From the NCBI GenBank assembly GCA_963664935.2, contig CAXXSE010000007.1, positions 1,178,001 to 1,242,000 of the forward strand: a stretch of 64,000 nt of DNA, in the 5' to 3' direction. A program made the position numbers and the translations under genes. Positions 37,790 through 47,293 of this stretch are shown one piece after another. This stretch comes from G963664935 sp963664935. Lineage in GTDB: Bacteria > Pseudomonadota > Gammaproteobacteria > Methylococcales > G963664935. Each line of letters starts with the position of its first letter. Positions within the stretch are counted from its first letter, which is position 1. The notes under the pieces are model-generated. The model was not told where the DNA came from. It worked only from the letters and a program-made list of their open reading frames with translations, and searched no databases.

Positions 37790-39937
37790 ATGCTTAAGAC
37801 AATTTTATATTGGCTGCTAACCCGATTGTATAAAGTCAAGGTAGCGGGTTTTGAAAATTATTCAAAAGCCGGCGAGCGCGTGCTTATCGTCGCCAACCAC
37901 ACTTCGTTTCTGGATCCATTGCTGCTCGGGGTATTCCTGCCGAACAATGTGACTTTCGCGATAGATACTTACGTTGCTAAAAGTCGTTGGATTAAACCAT
38001 TTTTGGGATTTTCCCGTGTTTTTAAAATGGACCCGACGAATCCCCTATCCTCAAAAGCGCTAGTCAAATTTCTTAAACAGGACAATAAGGCGGTTATTTT
38101 TCCCAAAGGCCGAATTACCGTCACCGGCTCGTTGATGAAAATTTATGACGGCAGCGGGATGATTGCCGATAAGTCCGGCGCGGTGGTTTTGCCAATTCGC
38201 ATTGATGGTACCCAATATACACCTTTTTCCAGGCTTAGAGGACGTGTACGCTTACGTTGGTTTCCAAAAATAACGATCAATATACTTGCCCCGGCCAAAC
38301 TTTCGCCACCTAAGGATATCGTAGCGCGGGAAAGAAGAAAATACGCAGGGCGAATGCTTGCCGAATTGATGACCGAAATGATTTTTGCCACCAGCAACTA
38401 CCGGACGACACTGATTTCGGCGATTTTAGACGCACGCCGAATTCATGGCGGCGGTCATCCGGTATTGGACGACATTAACCGTGAGCCACTGGCATACAAT
38501 GGATTGATTACCCGGTCTATTTGCCTGGGAGGGTTGATACGGAATTTCACGAACAGTGGCGAATTTGTGGGCGTGATGTTACCCAATGTTGCCCGGACCG
38601 TTATCGTAATGCTGGGGTTACAGTTTTATGGGCGAATCCCCACGATGTTAAATTACACCATGGGTCCTAAAAGTTTGGAGAGCGCGTGCACCTCCGCAAA
38701 GCTTAAAGTGGTATTAACGTCCCGTCGGTTTATCGAGGCCGCGAAGTTGGAAAAGTCCGCGAACGCGTTGAGCCAGCATGCGAAGATTATTTATCTGGAA
38801 GATTTGGGCAAGCGGATTTCCTTGAAAGATAAAATAAGCGCGTCCGTAAAATCATTCGCAGCCGATTATTGGTATAAGGATTCCGAGCAAGATCATCATA
38901 AACCTGCCGTGATATTGTTTACATCGGGATCGGAAGGAACTCCAAAGGGTGTGGTGTTATCGCATTACAATTTGCTTGCTAATCTCCAGCAGTTGGCGTC
39001 TAAAATCGATTTCAGCTCCCGAGATATTATCCTCAACGCCTTACCCTTGTTTCACTCGTTTGGTTTAACCGCCGGGACGATTCTGCCCCTGGTTTCGGGT
39101 ATTAAGACCTTTCTTTATCCCTCACCATTACATTTTCGGGTAGTTCCCGAAGTAGCTTACGAAATTAATGCAACGATTTTGTTCGGCACCAATACTTTTC
39201 TCGCTGGATACGCAAAACACGCCCATCCTTACGATTTTTATAGTGTCCGCTACGTCTTTGCGGGTGCGGAAAAACTGCAGCAAACGACGCGAAACAGTTG
39301 GTCGTCCAAGTTTGGCATTCGTATTTTCGAAGGCTACGGGGCAACGGAAACCAGTCCGCTGCTCTCAGCCAATACGCCCATGGAACATCGAGAAGGCACG
39401 GTAGGCCGCTTTATCCCGGGAATAGAATATCAATTGCGGGAAGTTCCCGGGGTGAAACAGCGCGCGCGGCTACACGTCAAGGGTCCGAATATCATGTTAG
39501 GTTATTTGCTGGCGCAACAGCCGGGAGAAATTCAACCACCCTCTTCCGACTGTGGAAATGGTTGGTACGATACCGGTGATATCGTCCATATCGATGAAGA
39601 CGGATATATTACGATTTGTGGCAGAGCCAAACGTTTCGCAAAAATCGCAGGGGAAATGGTTTCACTGGCCATAGCGGAAGGCGTGGCGTCCAAAGCCTGG
39701 CCCGATGCATTGAGTGCTGTCGTCGCGGTGCCCGATACCAGCAAAGGCGAGCGGTTGATCTTGGTCACCGAGCAACCCAAAGCCACTCGAAAAGCGCTTA
39801 TTGAAAATGCCGAGGGCATTAGCGAGATCAATCTTCCGAAAAAGATTCTCGGTGGACAAAGCGTACCCCTGCTTGGATCGGGAAAAATTGATTATCCCGG
39901 TGTCAAAGCACTTGTCGAAAAAGAACTCGGATTATGA
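37790..39937 (+). CDS. aas: Bifunctional acyltransferase / acyl-ACP synthetase (Aas-like)
   Basis: 715 residues. The N-terminal PlsC domain has VANHTSFLDPLLL (H-x4-D, near residue 36) and IFPKGRIT (FPEGR equivalent, E replaced by K). The C-terminal AMP-forming ligase has ILFTSGSEGTPKGVVLSH near residue 380, EGYGATETSPLL and GWYDTGDIVHIDEDGYI. Aas reacylates 2-acyl-lysophosphatidylethanolamine at the inner membrane. The family's final catalytic lysine region is present (GSGKIDYPG). Full length and intact. Confidence 0.9.
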   Translation: MLKTILYWLLTRLYKVKVAGFENYSKAGERVLIVANHTSFLDPLLLGVFLPNNVTFAIDTYVAKSRWIKPFLGFSRVFKMDPTNPLSSKALVKFLKQDNKAVIFPKGRITVTGSLMKIYDGSGMIADKSGAVVLPIRIDGTQYTPFSRLRGRVRLRWFPKITINILAPAKLSPPKDIVARERRKYAGRMLAELMTEMIFATSNYRTTLISAILDARRIHGGGHPVLDDINREPLAYNGLITRSICLGGLIRNFTNSGEFVGVMLPNVARTVIVMLGLQFYGRIPTMLNYTMGPKSLESACTSAKLKVVLTSRRFIEAAKLEKSANALSQHAKIIYLEDLGKRISLKDKISASVKSFAADYWYKDSEQDHHKPAVILFTSGSEGTPKGVVLSHYNLLANLQQLASKIDFSSRDIILNALPLFHSFGLTAGTILPLVSGIKTFLYPSPLHFRVVPEVAYEINATILFGTNTFLAGYAKHAHPYDFYSVRYVFAGAEKLQQTTRNSWSSKFGIRIFEGYGATETSPLLSANTPMEHREGTVGRFIPGIEYQLREVPGVKQRARLHVKGPNIMLGYLLAQQPGEIQPPSSDCGNGWYDTGDIVHIDEDGYITICGRAKRFAKIAGEMVSLAIAEGVASKAWPDALSAVVAVPDTSKGERLILVTEQPKATRKALIENAEGISEINLPKKILGGQSVPLLGSGKIDYPGVKALVEKELGL

Positions 39938-40103
39938 CTGGCCCGCCGAATATAAAACCTAACATGTCCGAATGGAAACCAAGATAAAATGACGCTACTG
40001 AAGCGGAGCTCACATTTATTTTTTAAAGCGCTGATTGTTATGATTTGCCTCATAACAAGCTCCTGCACCATCCTATCACAAAGGAAACAGATGGAACTGA
40101 CCG

Positions 40104-41519
40104 AGTCTTGTCCAATATGAAATGGCCCTGAACGGGAGCCGTTATTCCAACGTGAAACGGCCCTGTACCTGAGGAGTAATTTCTGCTCATGATGGTCACC
40201 TATGGTGATCTATATGAGTGACAAAAAGATAAAAACATTGGATGACGTCCGCATCTTTCTCGAAGGAACTGTGGAGGTTGAGTTTTCAATTACCAACAAG
40301 GAAGAGCGCTACCAGTGGATTCGGCGTACATTGGTCAAATTCAGTTATATCTCTTGCAGCAAGAACGGTAAGGGATTGATCATCCGCTATCTGGAGCAGG
40401 TGAGTGGCTATTCTCCACGGCAAGTGAAACGGCTGGTACAGCAATACAAAAAAACCGGATACATCAAGCGCCAACAGCGTACAGCATCGGGATTTGAACG
40501 CTTCTACCGCCCTGAGGACGCAGTGCTGTTAGCTGAGACCGACAAGCTCCATGGGACACTCTGCGGTGCAGCCACCAAGAAGATCTGTGAGCGGATGCTT
40601 TTGATCTATGAGGATTATCGCTATGAGCGCTTAGCAAAGATTTCGGTTGCCCATCTCTATAATCTTCGTCATTATACGTGTTATCAACGACAGCGCCGCC
40701 AGTTTGATAAAACCGCTTCAAAACGCTCTCAGATAGGCGAGCGACGAAAACCCAATTCAGAAGGTAAACCAGGCTTTCTACGGATCGACACAGTCCATCA
40801 GGGCGACCTGGATGGGATCAAAGGGGTTTACCATATCAATGCGGTTGATGAAGTCACGCAATTTGAATGTATATTCTCCGTAGAACGGATTACTGAGCGT
40901 TTCATGATTCCGGTCCTGGAGATGCTGATCGAAATCTTCCCTTTTGTCATCCTGGCATTTCACGCGGATAACGGTTCGGAATACATCAATCATACCGTGG
41001 CAAAACTGCTCGGAAAGCTCCATATTGACCTGACCAAATCACGCCCACGCCATTCCAACGACAATGCACTCGGCGAGTCCAAGAACGGAACCATCATCCG
41101 CAAACATCTGGGGTACGACCATATCCCGGGGTACTGGGCGCCTCAACTTAATGAATTTCACAGAGAGTATTTCAACCCCTATATCAACTTCCATCGTCCT
41201 TGCTTTTTTCCTGTCCCAAAAGAAGACAACAAAGGAAAGGTGAAAAAGAGCTATCCCTACAAGTTAATGATGACACCCTACGAGAAGCTCAAATCATTAC
41301 CTGATGCAAACCAATATCTCAAACTGGGGACCACCTTTAAAAAGCTGGATGCAATTGCCTTCTCAATCAGCGACAATGACGCAGTCAAACAGATGAATGA
41401 GGCCAAACGTAAACTTTTCAAAACCATCTTTGAGCAGGAGCGGAGTATTGCCTGATTTGCCTCTTCAGGTAGATTCTCTACCCCTCTGTTTCAGGGCCAT
41501 TTATAGATTGGAATAGACT
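40104..41519 (+). mobile_element. IS481-like element, copy 1 (1416 bp)
   Basis: Ends AGTCTTGTCCAAT and ATTGGAATAGACT form imperfect inverted repeats, followed inward on both sides by AAATGGCCCTGAA. Flanked by a perfect 6-bp direct repeat TGACCG. Nearly identical to copy 2 at 50155-51570. The intact transposase suggests that this copy may be active. Confidence 0.92.
40202..41455 (+). CDS. Integrase-core DDE transposase (IS481-like)
   Basis: 417 residues. An N-terminal helix-turn-helix region (YLEQVSGYSPRQVKRLVQQY), then the rve catalytic core: FLRIDTVHQGDLDG (first Asp), ILAFHADNGSEYIN (second Asp), NDNALGESKNGTIIRK (Glu), and a C-terminal tail with PYEKLKSLPDANQYL. The ATG at 40214 is an alternative start. 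The family assignment rests on the DDE spacing, inverted repeats and 5-6-bp target duplication. Confidence 0.88.
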   Translation: MVIYMSDKKIKTLDDVRIFLEGTVEVEFSITNKEERYQWIRRTLVKFSYISCSKNGKGLIIRYLEQVSGYSPRQVKRLVQQYKKTGYIKRQQRTASGFERFYRPEDAVLLAETDKLHGTLCGAATKKICERMLLIYEDYRYERLAKISVAHLYNLRHYTCYQRQRRQFDKTASKRSQIGERRKPNSEGKPGFLRIDTVHQGDLDGIKGVYHINAVDEVTQFECIFSVERITERFMIPVLEMLIEIFPFVILAFHADNGSEYINHTVAKLLGKLHIDLTKSRPRHSNDNALGESKNGTIIRKHLGYDHIPGYWAPQLNEFHREYFNPYINFHRPCFFPVPKEDNKGKVKKSYPYKLMMTPYEKLKSLPDANQYLKLGTTFKKLDAIAFSISDNDAVKQMNEAKRKLFKTIFEQERSIA

Positions 41520-41964
41520 TGACCGAAACACTGTGGACCTATCAATCGGCCATTCGTTGGGGCCGGTATGCCGATGCCCTCGAATTTCAAAAAGATCCTC
41601 AGAAAAACTATGACTATCTGTCCGTTCGCAATGTGAAAGTGACATCGTACCAGGTTGAACGTAAAGCCTTTTCCGAGGATGGCGATCGCCTCCATCAAAC
41701 CGTCGAGATTCGCTATATTAGGGAACCCGGTATTGTAGAAAAAACCATTTTCGATAAGCAGGATTGGTTCTACGATGAAGAGACTGGGGGGGCTGGACTT
41801 TGGAAGGGGAACTGCCGTATTTCCAATGATCGAAAATTTTTACACAAATCTCGATCTGTAAGAAAGAAATGTTGTAAAACAATAGCATATTAAAATGGCA
41901 TCGGTTTTGCTTTAAGTCTGCTACCCGAACTCGTATTTGTGTTTGCAGCTTTCAGGAAAACAAA

Positions 41965-42525
41965 ATGTTTTTAAATACCTATAGTCCCAATCAGATTAGA
42001 AGGCATGCCCAAAGCGGAGCCGCTTTGGTAGTCAGCTTGATCATGCTCTCCCTGATGACCGCAATCGGTGTGGCCTCAATGGAGGCTACCATTTTAGAAT
42101 CAAAAATGGCGGGAAACTTGCAGGCGCAAATCGACGCTTTCAACAACACCGAATCCAGCCTCAGACTTGCTGAAGGTATTGTATTGGCGGAAGCTAATGA
42201 TGCAGTTCCCGTAGACTTTAGCACGCAAACTTGGCTTTACACCGCTACTGACTCAATCCCATTACTCGACGAATTAAATGTTACGCTAGATGATATAGAG
42301 ATCGATCTAGACAATACGAATTCCGCAGTGGGTGATAATGCCAGATATATCGTTTGGTACACCGGGTCTCATACCTTAGCTGGTGAGTCTTCCGCTTTGA
42401 ATTCAACCGGGGGGGTTAGCGGATCAGCGATTCATATTTTTCAAATTGACTCCCGCAATGACGATCTCGGTCAAGGGGCTATTCAGGTCGTACGTTCCAA
42501 ATATGCGACCTTAAATGCACCCTAG
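41965..42525 (+). CDS. pilX: Type IV pilus minor pilin PilX-like
   Basis: 186 residues. Near the N-terminus is the PilX signature helix SGAALVVSLIMLSLMTAIGV, followed by MEATILESKMAGNLQAQIDA. This is a class III-like prepilin without the usual G-F-T cleavage motif. The globular part is acidic. The gene is preceded by about 135 bp of A+T-rich DNA that probably holds the promoter of this three-gene set. Order here is pilX-pilV-pilW. Confidence 0.8.
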   Translation: MFLNTYSPNQIRRHAQSGAALVVSLIMLSLMTAIGVASMEATILESKMAGNLQAQIDAFNNTESSLRLAEGIVLAEANDAVPVDFSTQTWLYTATDSIPLLDELNVTLDDIEIDLDNTNSAVGDNARYIVWYTGSHTLAGESSALNSTGGVSGSAIHIFQIDSRNDDLGQGAIQVVRSKYATLNAP

Positions 42526-42540
42526 CTGATGGAGAATAGA

Positions 42541-42990
42541 ATGAGAATCAAGACGCATATGAAAGGCTTTACTCTTGTCGAAGTGTTGGTAGCGCTTCTG
42601 GTTTTATCCATAGGGTTATTGGGGTTGGCAGGGTTACAAGCCGGTGGACTCCGGAGTAACCATGGTGCGTATCTCCGCAGTCAAGCAGTCATGTTAGCCC
42701 ACGATATGGCTGACCGGATGCGGTCGAATTCGGTGGCTGTAATTGCTAATTGTTATGAGATTCCAGACCCCGACTCCAACTGCAACACAACCAATTCTGG
42801 AAATGCTCTCGCAATTACCGATCGTGCGGATTGGCTCAATTCGCTGGCGGCGGAACTACCTTCCGGGGTGGGTTTGATCAATTGTGCTGCTCCCCCTTGT
42901 GGTAATTCGATCCGTACGATTACCGTGCAGTGGGACGATGGGAGAACTGGTTTGCCGAATACTACTTTTCAGTTGGGGTTAAGACCATGA
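42541..42990 (+). CDS. pilV: Type IV pilus minor pilin PilV-like
   Basis: About 149 residues from ATG 42541, preceded by GGAG at a suitable distance; ATG 42529 is an in-frame alternative. MKGFTLVEVLVALLVLSIGL is a textbook type IV prepilin leader and helix (cleavage before F, Glu5 present), followed by LLGLAGLQAGGLRSNHGAYL, typical of PilV. Two cysteine pairs (NCYE...NCN and NCAAPPC) probably form disulfides. Its stop overlaps the pilW start (ATGA). Confidence 0.85.
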   Translation: MRIKTHMKGFTLVEVLVALLVLSIGLLGLAGLQAGGLRSNHGAYLRSQAVMLAHDMADRMRSNSVAVIANCYEIPDPDSNCNTTNSGNALAITDRADWLNSLAAELPSGVGLINCAAPPCGNSIRTITVQWDDGRTGLPNTTFQLGLRP

Positions 42991-43787
42991 AGACTTTCAG
43001 ATTTCGGCATCAACTGGGCTTAGGGCTGGTGGAATTAATGGTGGCGCTTGTCGTGAGTTCTCTTTTGTTAATCGGTGTTACCCAGATATTCGTTTCCAGC
43101 AAGATGAGCTACCGCACGCTCGACGGATATTCAAGATTGCAGGAGAATGGGCGGTTCGCGGTGGAGGTACTTTCAAAAAATATCCGTTTGGCGGGTTACC
43201 GGTCGGATATTTTGACCAATGATGCAACCGAGTTTTTGGTAGATAGTGTTTATACTAACAATAATGGCCAGGTCATAGTAGGTACAGATGGTGCCTCTGG
43301 ATCGTCAGATAGTATTACATTTCGGTATCAGGGAAGTGGAGATGGAATCGGCAATCCTGATGGCCTTATCGAGGACTGTTTAGGGGGGTTGGTTGATGCG
43401 GGAACAGGAAATGCCGTATCAATGATTTTTAGGATTGACGAAGCCAATAACGAACTTGAATGCCGCGTCGATGGCGGCAACTTCCAGCCCATTGTTGATG
43501 GCGTGGAAAACATGCAGATTGTATATGGTATCGATAATACAGGAGACGGCTTTGCCAACCAATTCCTACCCGCTAACACCCCAGGTTTAGCATGGGGAAA
43601 TGTCGTTAGCGTCCGAATCGCCCTCCTGTTGAACACGGTGAATAGGGTCAGTACTCAGAACGATTCCCAAGCTTACACACTACTAAGCGGAGCCAATGCG
43701 GTCAACATAGCAGCGGCGACGGACGGCTTAAGAAGGCGCCGATTTATGACCACGATTAATCTAAGGAACCGTGTGCGTCTACTATAA
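42987..43787 (+). CDS. pilW: Type IV pilus minor pilin PilW-like
   Basis: 266 residues from ATG 42987. The prepilin segment QLGLGLVELMVALVVSSLLL (cleavage after G, Glu at +5) is followed by TQIFVSSKMSYRTLDGYSRL and ENGRFAVEVLSKNIRLAGY, typical of PilW. It is coupled to pilV. No pilY1 or pilE follows; the next gene is convergent bfr, so the minor-pilin operon is shortened or split. Confidence 0.85.
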   Translation: MKTFRFRHQLGLGLVELMVALVVSSLLLIGVTQIFVSSKMSYRTLDGYSRLQENGRFAVEVLSKNIRLAGYRSDILTNDATEFLVDSVYTNNNGQVIVGTDGASGSSDSITFRYQGSGDGIGNPDGLIEDCLGGLVDAGTGNAVSMIFRIDEANNELECRVDGGNFQPIVDGVENMQIVYGIDNTGDGFANQFLPANTPGLAWGNVVSVRIALLLNTVNRVSTQNDSQAYTLLSGANAVNIAAATDGLRRRRFMTTINLRNRVRLL

Positions 43788-43795
43788 TCGCGGCA

Positions 43796-44260
43796 TTATA
43801 TTTGAGACTGGAGATAGTTCTCGAGCCCAAGTTTTTCGATCAGATCCAATTGGGTTTCCAACCAGTCGATATGCTCTTCTTCATTTTCCAATATGGATTC
43901 AAAGACGCCTCTGGAAACATAGTCTTTGATGCTTTCACAGTAGGCAATGGCTTCCCGGAGCAATGGGTTGGCCTGTTCTTCTTGTTTTAGATCGCAGCTT
44001 AGCATTTCCTTGACGTTTTCCCCGATCATAAGACTCCCCGTATCTTGAAGGTTAGGCAAACCTTCGAGGAACAGAATCCGTTCGATCAATTGATCCGCAT
44101 GTTTCATTTCATCCAAGGATTCGTGATATTCCTTTTCGTGGAGCTTTTCCAAACCCCAATTTTTGTACATTCTAGCGTGTAAAAAATATTGGTTGATGGC
44201 CGCCAGTTCATTAGCCAACGCCCGGTTTAAATATTCAATTACCTTGGTGTCGCCTTTCAT
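43796..44260 (-). CDS. bfr: Bacterioferritin
   Basis: 154 residues, a four-helix bundle. Ferroxidase ligands: Glu in ANELAAINQYF, Glu and His in HESLDEMKHADQLI, Glu in AIAYCESIKD, and Glu/His in ENEEEHIDWLETQ. The Met of DEMKHAD is the haem ligand of bacterioferritin. It stores iron in a 24-mer shell. Convergent with pilW, 8 bp apart. Confidence 0.95.
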   Translation of the reverse strand: MKGDTKVIEYLNRALANELAAINQYFLHARMYKNWGLEKLHEKEYHESLDEMKHADQLIERILFLEGLPNLQDTGSLMIGENVKEMLSCDLKQEEQANPLLREAIAYCESIKDYVSRGVFESILENEEEHIDWLETQLDLIEKLGLENYLQSQI

Positions 44261-44390
44261 GGTATGTTCTATCGATCACTGTTTAGAGGTAAGATGCCTC
44301 GCCAATGGGTCACACTTGGGATTGTACCTTATCGAACATTGGGAAACGAGCATTAATTCAAGGCTTTTTGTGGGCGTTTTTTGCTTTTGA

Positions 44391-44873
44391 ATGATCACGA
44401 ACGATATCAATATTGTGTTATTCGAACCCGAGATTCCCGCCAATACGGGGAACATCATTCGGCTCTGCGCGAATACCGGTTCGGCATTGCATTTGATACA
44501 TCCATTCGGTTTCAAATTGGAAGATAAGAAACTCCGGCGCGCTGGGCTTGACTACCATGAATGGACGCGAATTCGGGAATACCAATGCCTGAACGATTTT
44601 ATTAAAAAAACGTGTCCGAACCGTCTGTTCGCGCTGAGTACTCATGGAACCCAATCGTATGCGGATGTAAGGTACGAGCTAGGAGATAGTTTTTTGTTTG
44701 GACCGGAGACTCGGGGGCTACCTCTTGAACAACTTGATGATTTGCTATTTGAATCCTGTTTATTCGTTCCCATGATGGATAATAGCCGAAGTCTGAATCT
44801 GTCCAATACGGTAGCCGTGGTTGTTTTCGAAGCGTGGCGCCAATTGGGGTTTAGAGGGGCTGTTAATCGGTAA
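44391..44873 (+). CDS. trmL: tRNA (cytidine/uridine-34 2'-O)-methyltransferase TrmL
   Basis: 160 residues, a minimal SPOUT enzyme: motif 1 IPANTGNIIRLCANTG, motif 2 LFGPETRGLPLEQL, motif 3 SLNLSNTVAVVVFEAWRQ forming the knot. It methylates the wobble ribose of tRNA-Leu isoacceptors. Full length. Confidence 0.95.
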   Translation: MITNDINIVLFEPEIPANTGNIIRLCANTGSALHLIHPFGFKLEDKKLRRAGLDYHEWTRIREYQCLNDFIKKTCPNRLFALSTHGTQSYADVRYELGDSFLFGPETRGLPLEQLDDLLFESCLFVPMMDNSRSLNLSNTVAVVVFEAWRQLGFRGAVNR

Positions 44874-45103
44874 ATCCAAAAACAACTATTCAGAATAACC
44901 CTGTAGCTGTTCAGGTTGCGGCTTTTTTTAGTGGATTGCTTTTCCGTCTAAACAGTTACAGCGGATTAAGGGAAGACCATGAATGCGTTAATGACTGCGC
45001 CTCCATGTATTCCCTTCCTTTTTGCAACGCAATACCGTTTGACAATGCCTGCTATAATCACCTCCCCAACATAAAGCGTTTTATTCATCCTCCCATTCTC
45101 AAC

Positions 45104-47293
45104 ATGCAGGCTACCAAACCACTTTTCAGCTATCGCCGTTACTGGGCGCATAAATTTACACCCGCACCATTTCTTCCGATGTCGAGGGAAGAAATGGACG
45201 ACCTCGATTGGGATTCCTGTGATGTCATTATCGTGACGGGCGATGCTTATGTTGACCACCCCAGTTTTGGTATGGCGGTGATTGGCCGCACATTGGAGGC
45301 TCAGGGATTTCGTGTGGGCATCATTGCGCAGCCGGATTGGAACAATACCGCGGATTTTATGAAGCTGGGTCGGCCAAACCTGTATTTCGGTGTTACCGGC
45401 GGCAATATGGACTCCATGGTTAACCGCTATACCGCCGAGCGCCGCATTCGCTCCGACGATGCTTATACGCCGAACAACGAAGGCGGAAAGCGTCCCGATC
45501 GATCCACAATAATATATACACAACGTTGTCATGAGGCCTATAAAGGTGTACCGGTAGTCATCGGCGGTATCGAGGCAAGCCTGCGCCGCATCGCGCATTT
45601 CGATTATTGGCAAGAAAAGGTACGGCGTTCCATCTTGCTGGATTCCAAGGCGGATATTCTGCTGTACGGTAATGCCGAACGCGCCATTGTCGAGCTTACG
45701 CACCGTCTGGCGCGGGGCGAAAATATTAAAACTATACGGGATCTACGCGGCACGGCATTTACCGTGAAAGGAATTCCTGAAGACTACGCAGTACTCGATT
45801 CCAGTGATATTGATAAACCAAGGGCTATCGACCCGCCTATCAACCCCTACCAAGACACAACCAAGACATCCGGCTGCCAGGTCAAAGAGCAATCGACGGC
45901 GCCTGCAACTGAGAGTAATGTAGTTTGTTTCGAAAGACACCCACGGGTATTGGATCGAGCTAAAACAGTCGTGCGTTTACCCGGTTTCGATGAGGTCAAA
46001 AAAGACCCGGTGCTTTATGCCCATGCTTCGCGTGTTTTGCATCAGGAATCCAATCCCGGTAATGCTCGCGCCTTGGTTCAACAGCATGGTAACCGGCAAC
46101 TCTGGCTCAATCCTCCGCCCCTGCCGCTGGAAACAACCGAGATGGACAAGGTATTCGAACAGCCATACCAGCGTGTGCCCCACCCGGCCTATGGAAAAGC
46201 CCATATACCCGCCTATGAGATGATCCGTTTCTCCATCAACATCATGCGTGGCTGTTTTGGCGGTTGTTCTTTTTGTTCCATTACCGAACACGAAGGGCGC
46301 ATTATCCAGAACCGCTCGGAAAAAAGCATTCTCAAGGAAATCGAAACCATCCGGGATACCACGCCCGGGTTTACCGGCGTGATTTCCGATCTGGGTGGAC
46401 CCACCGCCAATATGTGGCGGTTGGCTTGTAAGGATGAAGAAATAGAAAAAAGCTGTCGCCGCCTGTCCTGTGTACACCCGGGTATTTGCAAAAACCTGAA
46501 TACCGACCAGATGCCGTTGGTTCGATTGTATCAAAAAGCCCGAGCGATTCCCGGCATAAAAAAAATTCTGATTGCTTCCGGCCTGCGTTATGACATTGCC
46601 GTGGAAACGCCGGAATACGTCAAGGAGTTGGTTACCCATCACGTCGGCGGTTACCTTAAAATCGCCCCTGAACACACCGAGAAAGGTCCGTTGTCCAAGA
46701 TGATGAAGCCGGGTATGGGTTCCTACGATCGATTTAAGACGATGTTCGACAAATATTCCAAAGAGGCCGGCAAGGAACAATATCTGATCCCCTATTTCAT
46801 CGCGGCGCACCCCGGCACTACCGATGAAGATATGTTAAATCTCGCCATCTGGTTAAAGAAAAATAACTTTAGAGCTGACCAGGTGCAGGCCTTTCTACCC
46901 TCACCGATGGCCATGGCGACGGCCATGTGGTACGGGGCTAAGAATCCACTCCATAAAGTGAGCCGCACATCCGAAACGGTAGTTTCACCCAAGGGTAGAA
47001 AACAACGCCGTTTGCATAAGGCTTTCCTGCGTTATCACGATCCGGAAAACTGGCCCATACTCCGGGAAGCGTTAAAGAATATGGGTAAGGCCAACCTAAT
47101 CGGTAACGGCAAACGCCACCTGATACCCCGCTATCAACCCACGGGGACGGGGACAAATCCTGAAGGTATTCGTGGCAAAAGCGCATCACGACCCTTTCTG
47201 ACCAAACATACGTCTAATCAGAACAAACAATCCACACCCACGCGTTCTCAGCGTGGTATTAGAAAGCTGTCCGAGAATAGGAGTCGCCGCTAG
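45104..47293 (+). CDS. ygiQ: YgiQ family radical SAM protein
   Basis: 729 residues from ATG 45104; the frame is open 56 codons further upstream, without family resemblance. B12-binding-like N-terminal part (VIIVTGDAYVDHPSFGMAVI), radical SAM cluster CFGGCSFCSITEHEGR near residue 380, and the DUF3362 C-terminal part (FLPSPMAMATAMWYGAKNP). Function unknown. The last 10 residues (KLSENRSRR) and the stop are supplied by a MITE remnant starting at 47262. Confidence 0.92.
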   Translation: MQATKPLFSYRRYWAHKFTPAPFLPMSREEMDDLDWDSCDVIIVTGDAYVDHPSFGMAVIGRTLEAQGFRVGIIAQPDWNNTADFMKLGRPNLYFGVTGGNMDSMVNRYTAERRIRSDDAYTPNNEGGKRPDRSTIIYTQRCHEAYKGVPVVIGGIEASLRRIAHFDYWQEKVRRSILLDSKADILLYGNAERAIVELTHRLARGENIKTIRDLRGTAFTVKGIPEDYAVLDSSDIDKPRAIDPPINPYQDTTKTSGCQVKEQSTAPATESNVVCFERHPRVLDRAKTVVRLPGFDEVKKDPVLYAHASRVLHQESNPGNARALVQQHGNRQLWLNPPPLPLETTEMDKVFEQPYQRVPHPAYGKAHIPAYEMIRFSINIMRGCFGGCSFCSITEHEGRIIQNRSEKSILKEIETIRDTTPGFTGVISDLGGPTANMWRLACKDEEIEKSCRRLSCVHPGICKNLNTDQMPLVRLYQKARAIPGIKKILIASGLRYDIAVETPEYVKELVTHHVGGYLKIAPEHTEKGPLSKMMKPGMGSYDRFKTMFDKYSKEAGKEQYLIPYFIAAHPGTTDEDMLNLAIWLKKNNFRADQVQAFLPSPMAMATAMWYGAKNPLHKVSRTSETVVSPKGRKQRRLHKAFLRYHDPENWPILREALKNMGKANLIGNGKRHLIPRYQPTGTGTNPEGIRGKSASRPFLTKHTSNQNKQSTPTRSQRGIRKLSENRSRR

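Larger units (their letters stand above)
39989..41829 (+). pseudogene. Lipoprotein gene interrupted by an IS481-like element
   Basis: ATG 39989 begins a lipoprotein signal peptide (MTLLKRSSHLFFKALIVMIC, then LITSSC lipobox). After codons for MELTE the frame is cut by the IS (40104-41519) and resumes at 41522 with ETLWTYQSAIRWGRYADALE. The 6-bp TGACCG is duplicated at both sides (40098-40103, 41520-41525). Near the end a G7 run (41786-41792) loses frame; with 5 or 8 G the protein would end GWTLEGELPYFQ at 41829. The mature part looks like a small outer-membrane lipoprotein of about 140 residues. Function unknown. Confidence 0.8.

Noticed and set aside
44966..45703. 245-codon minus-strand frame, and the similar 45977-46810 frame
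   Set aside because: Both are antisense shadows of ygiQ without recognisable motifs.
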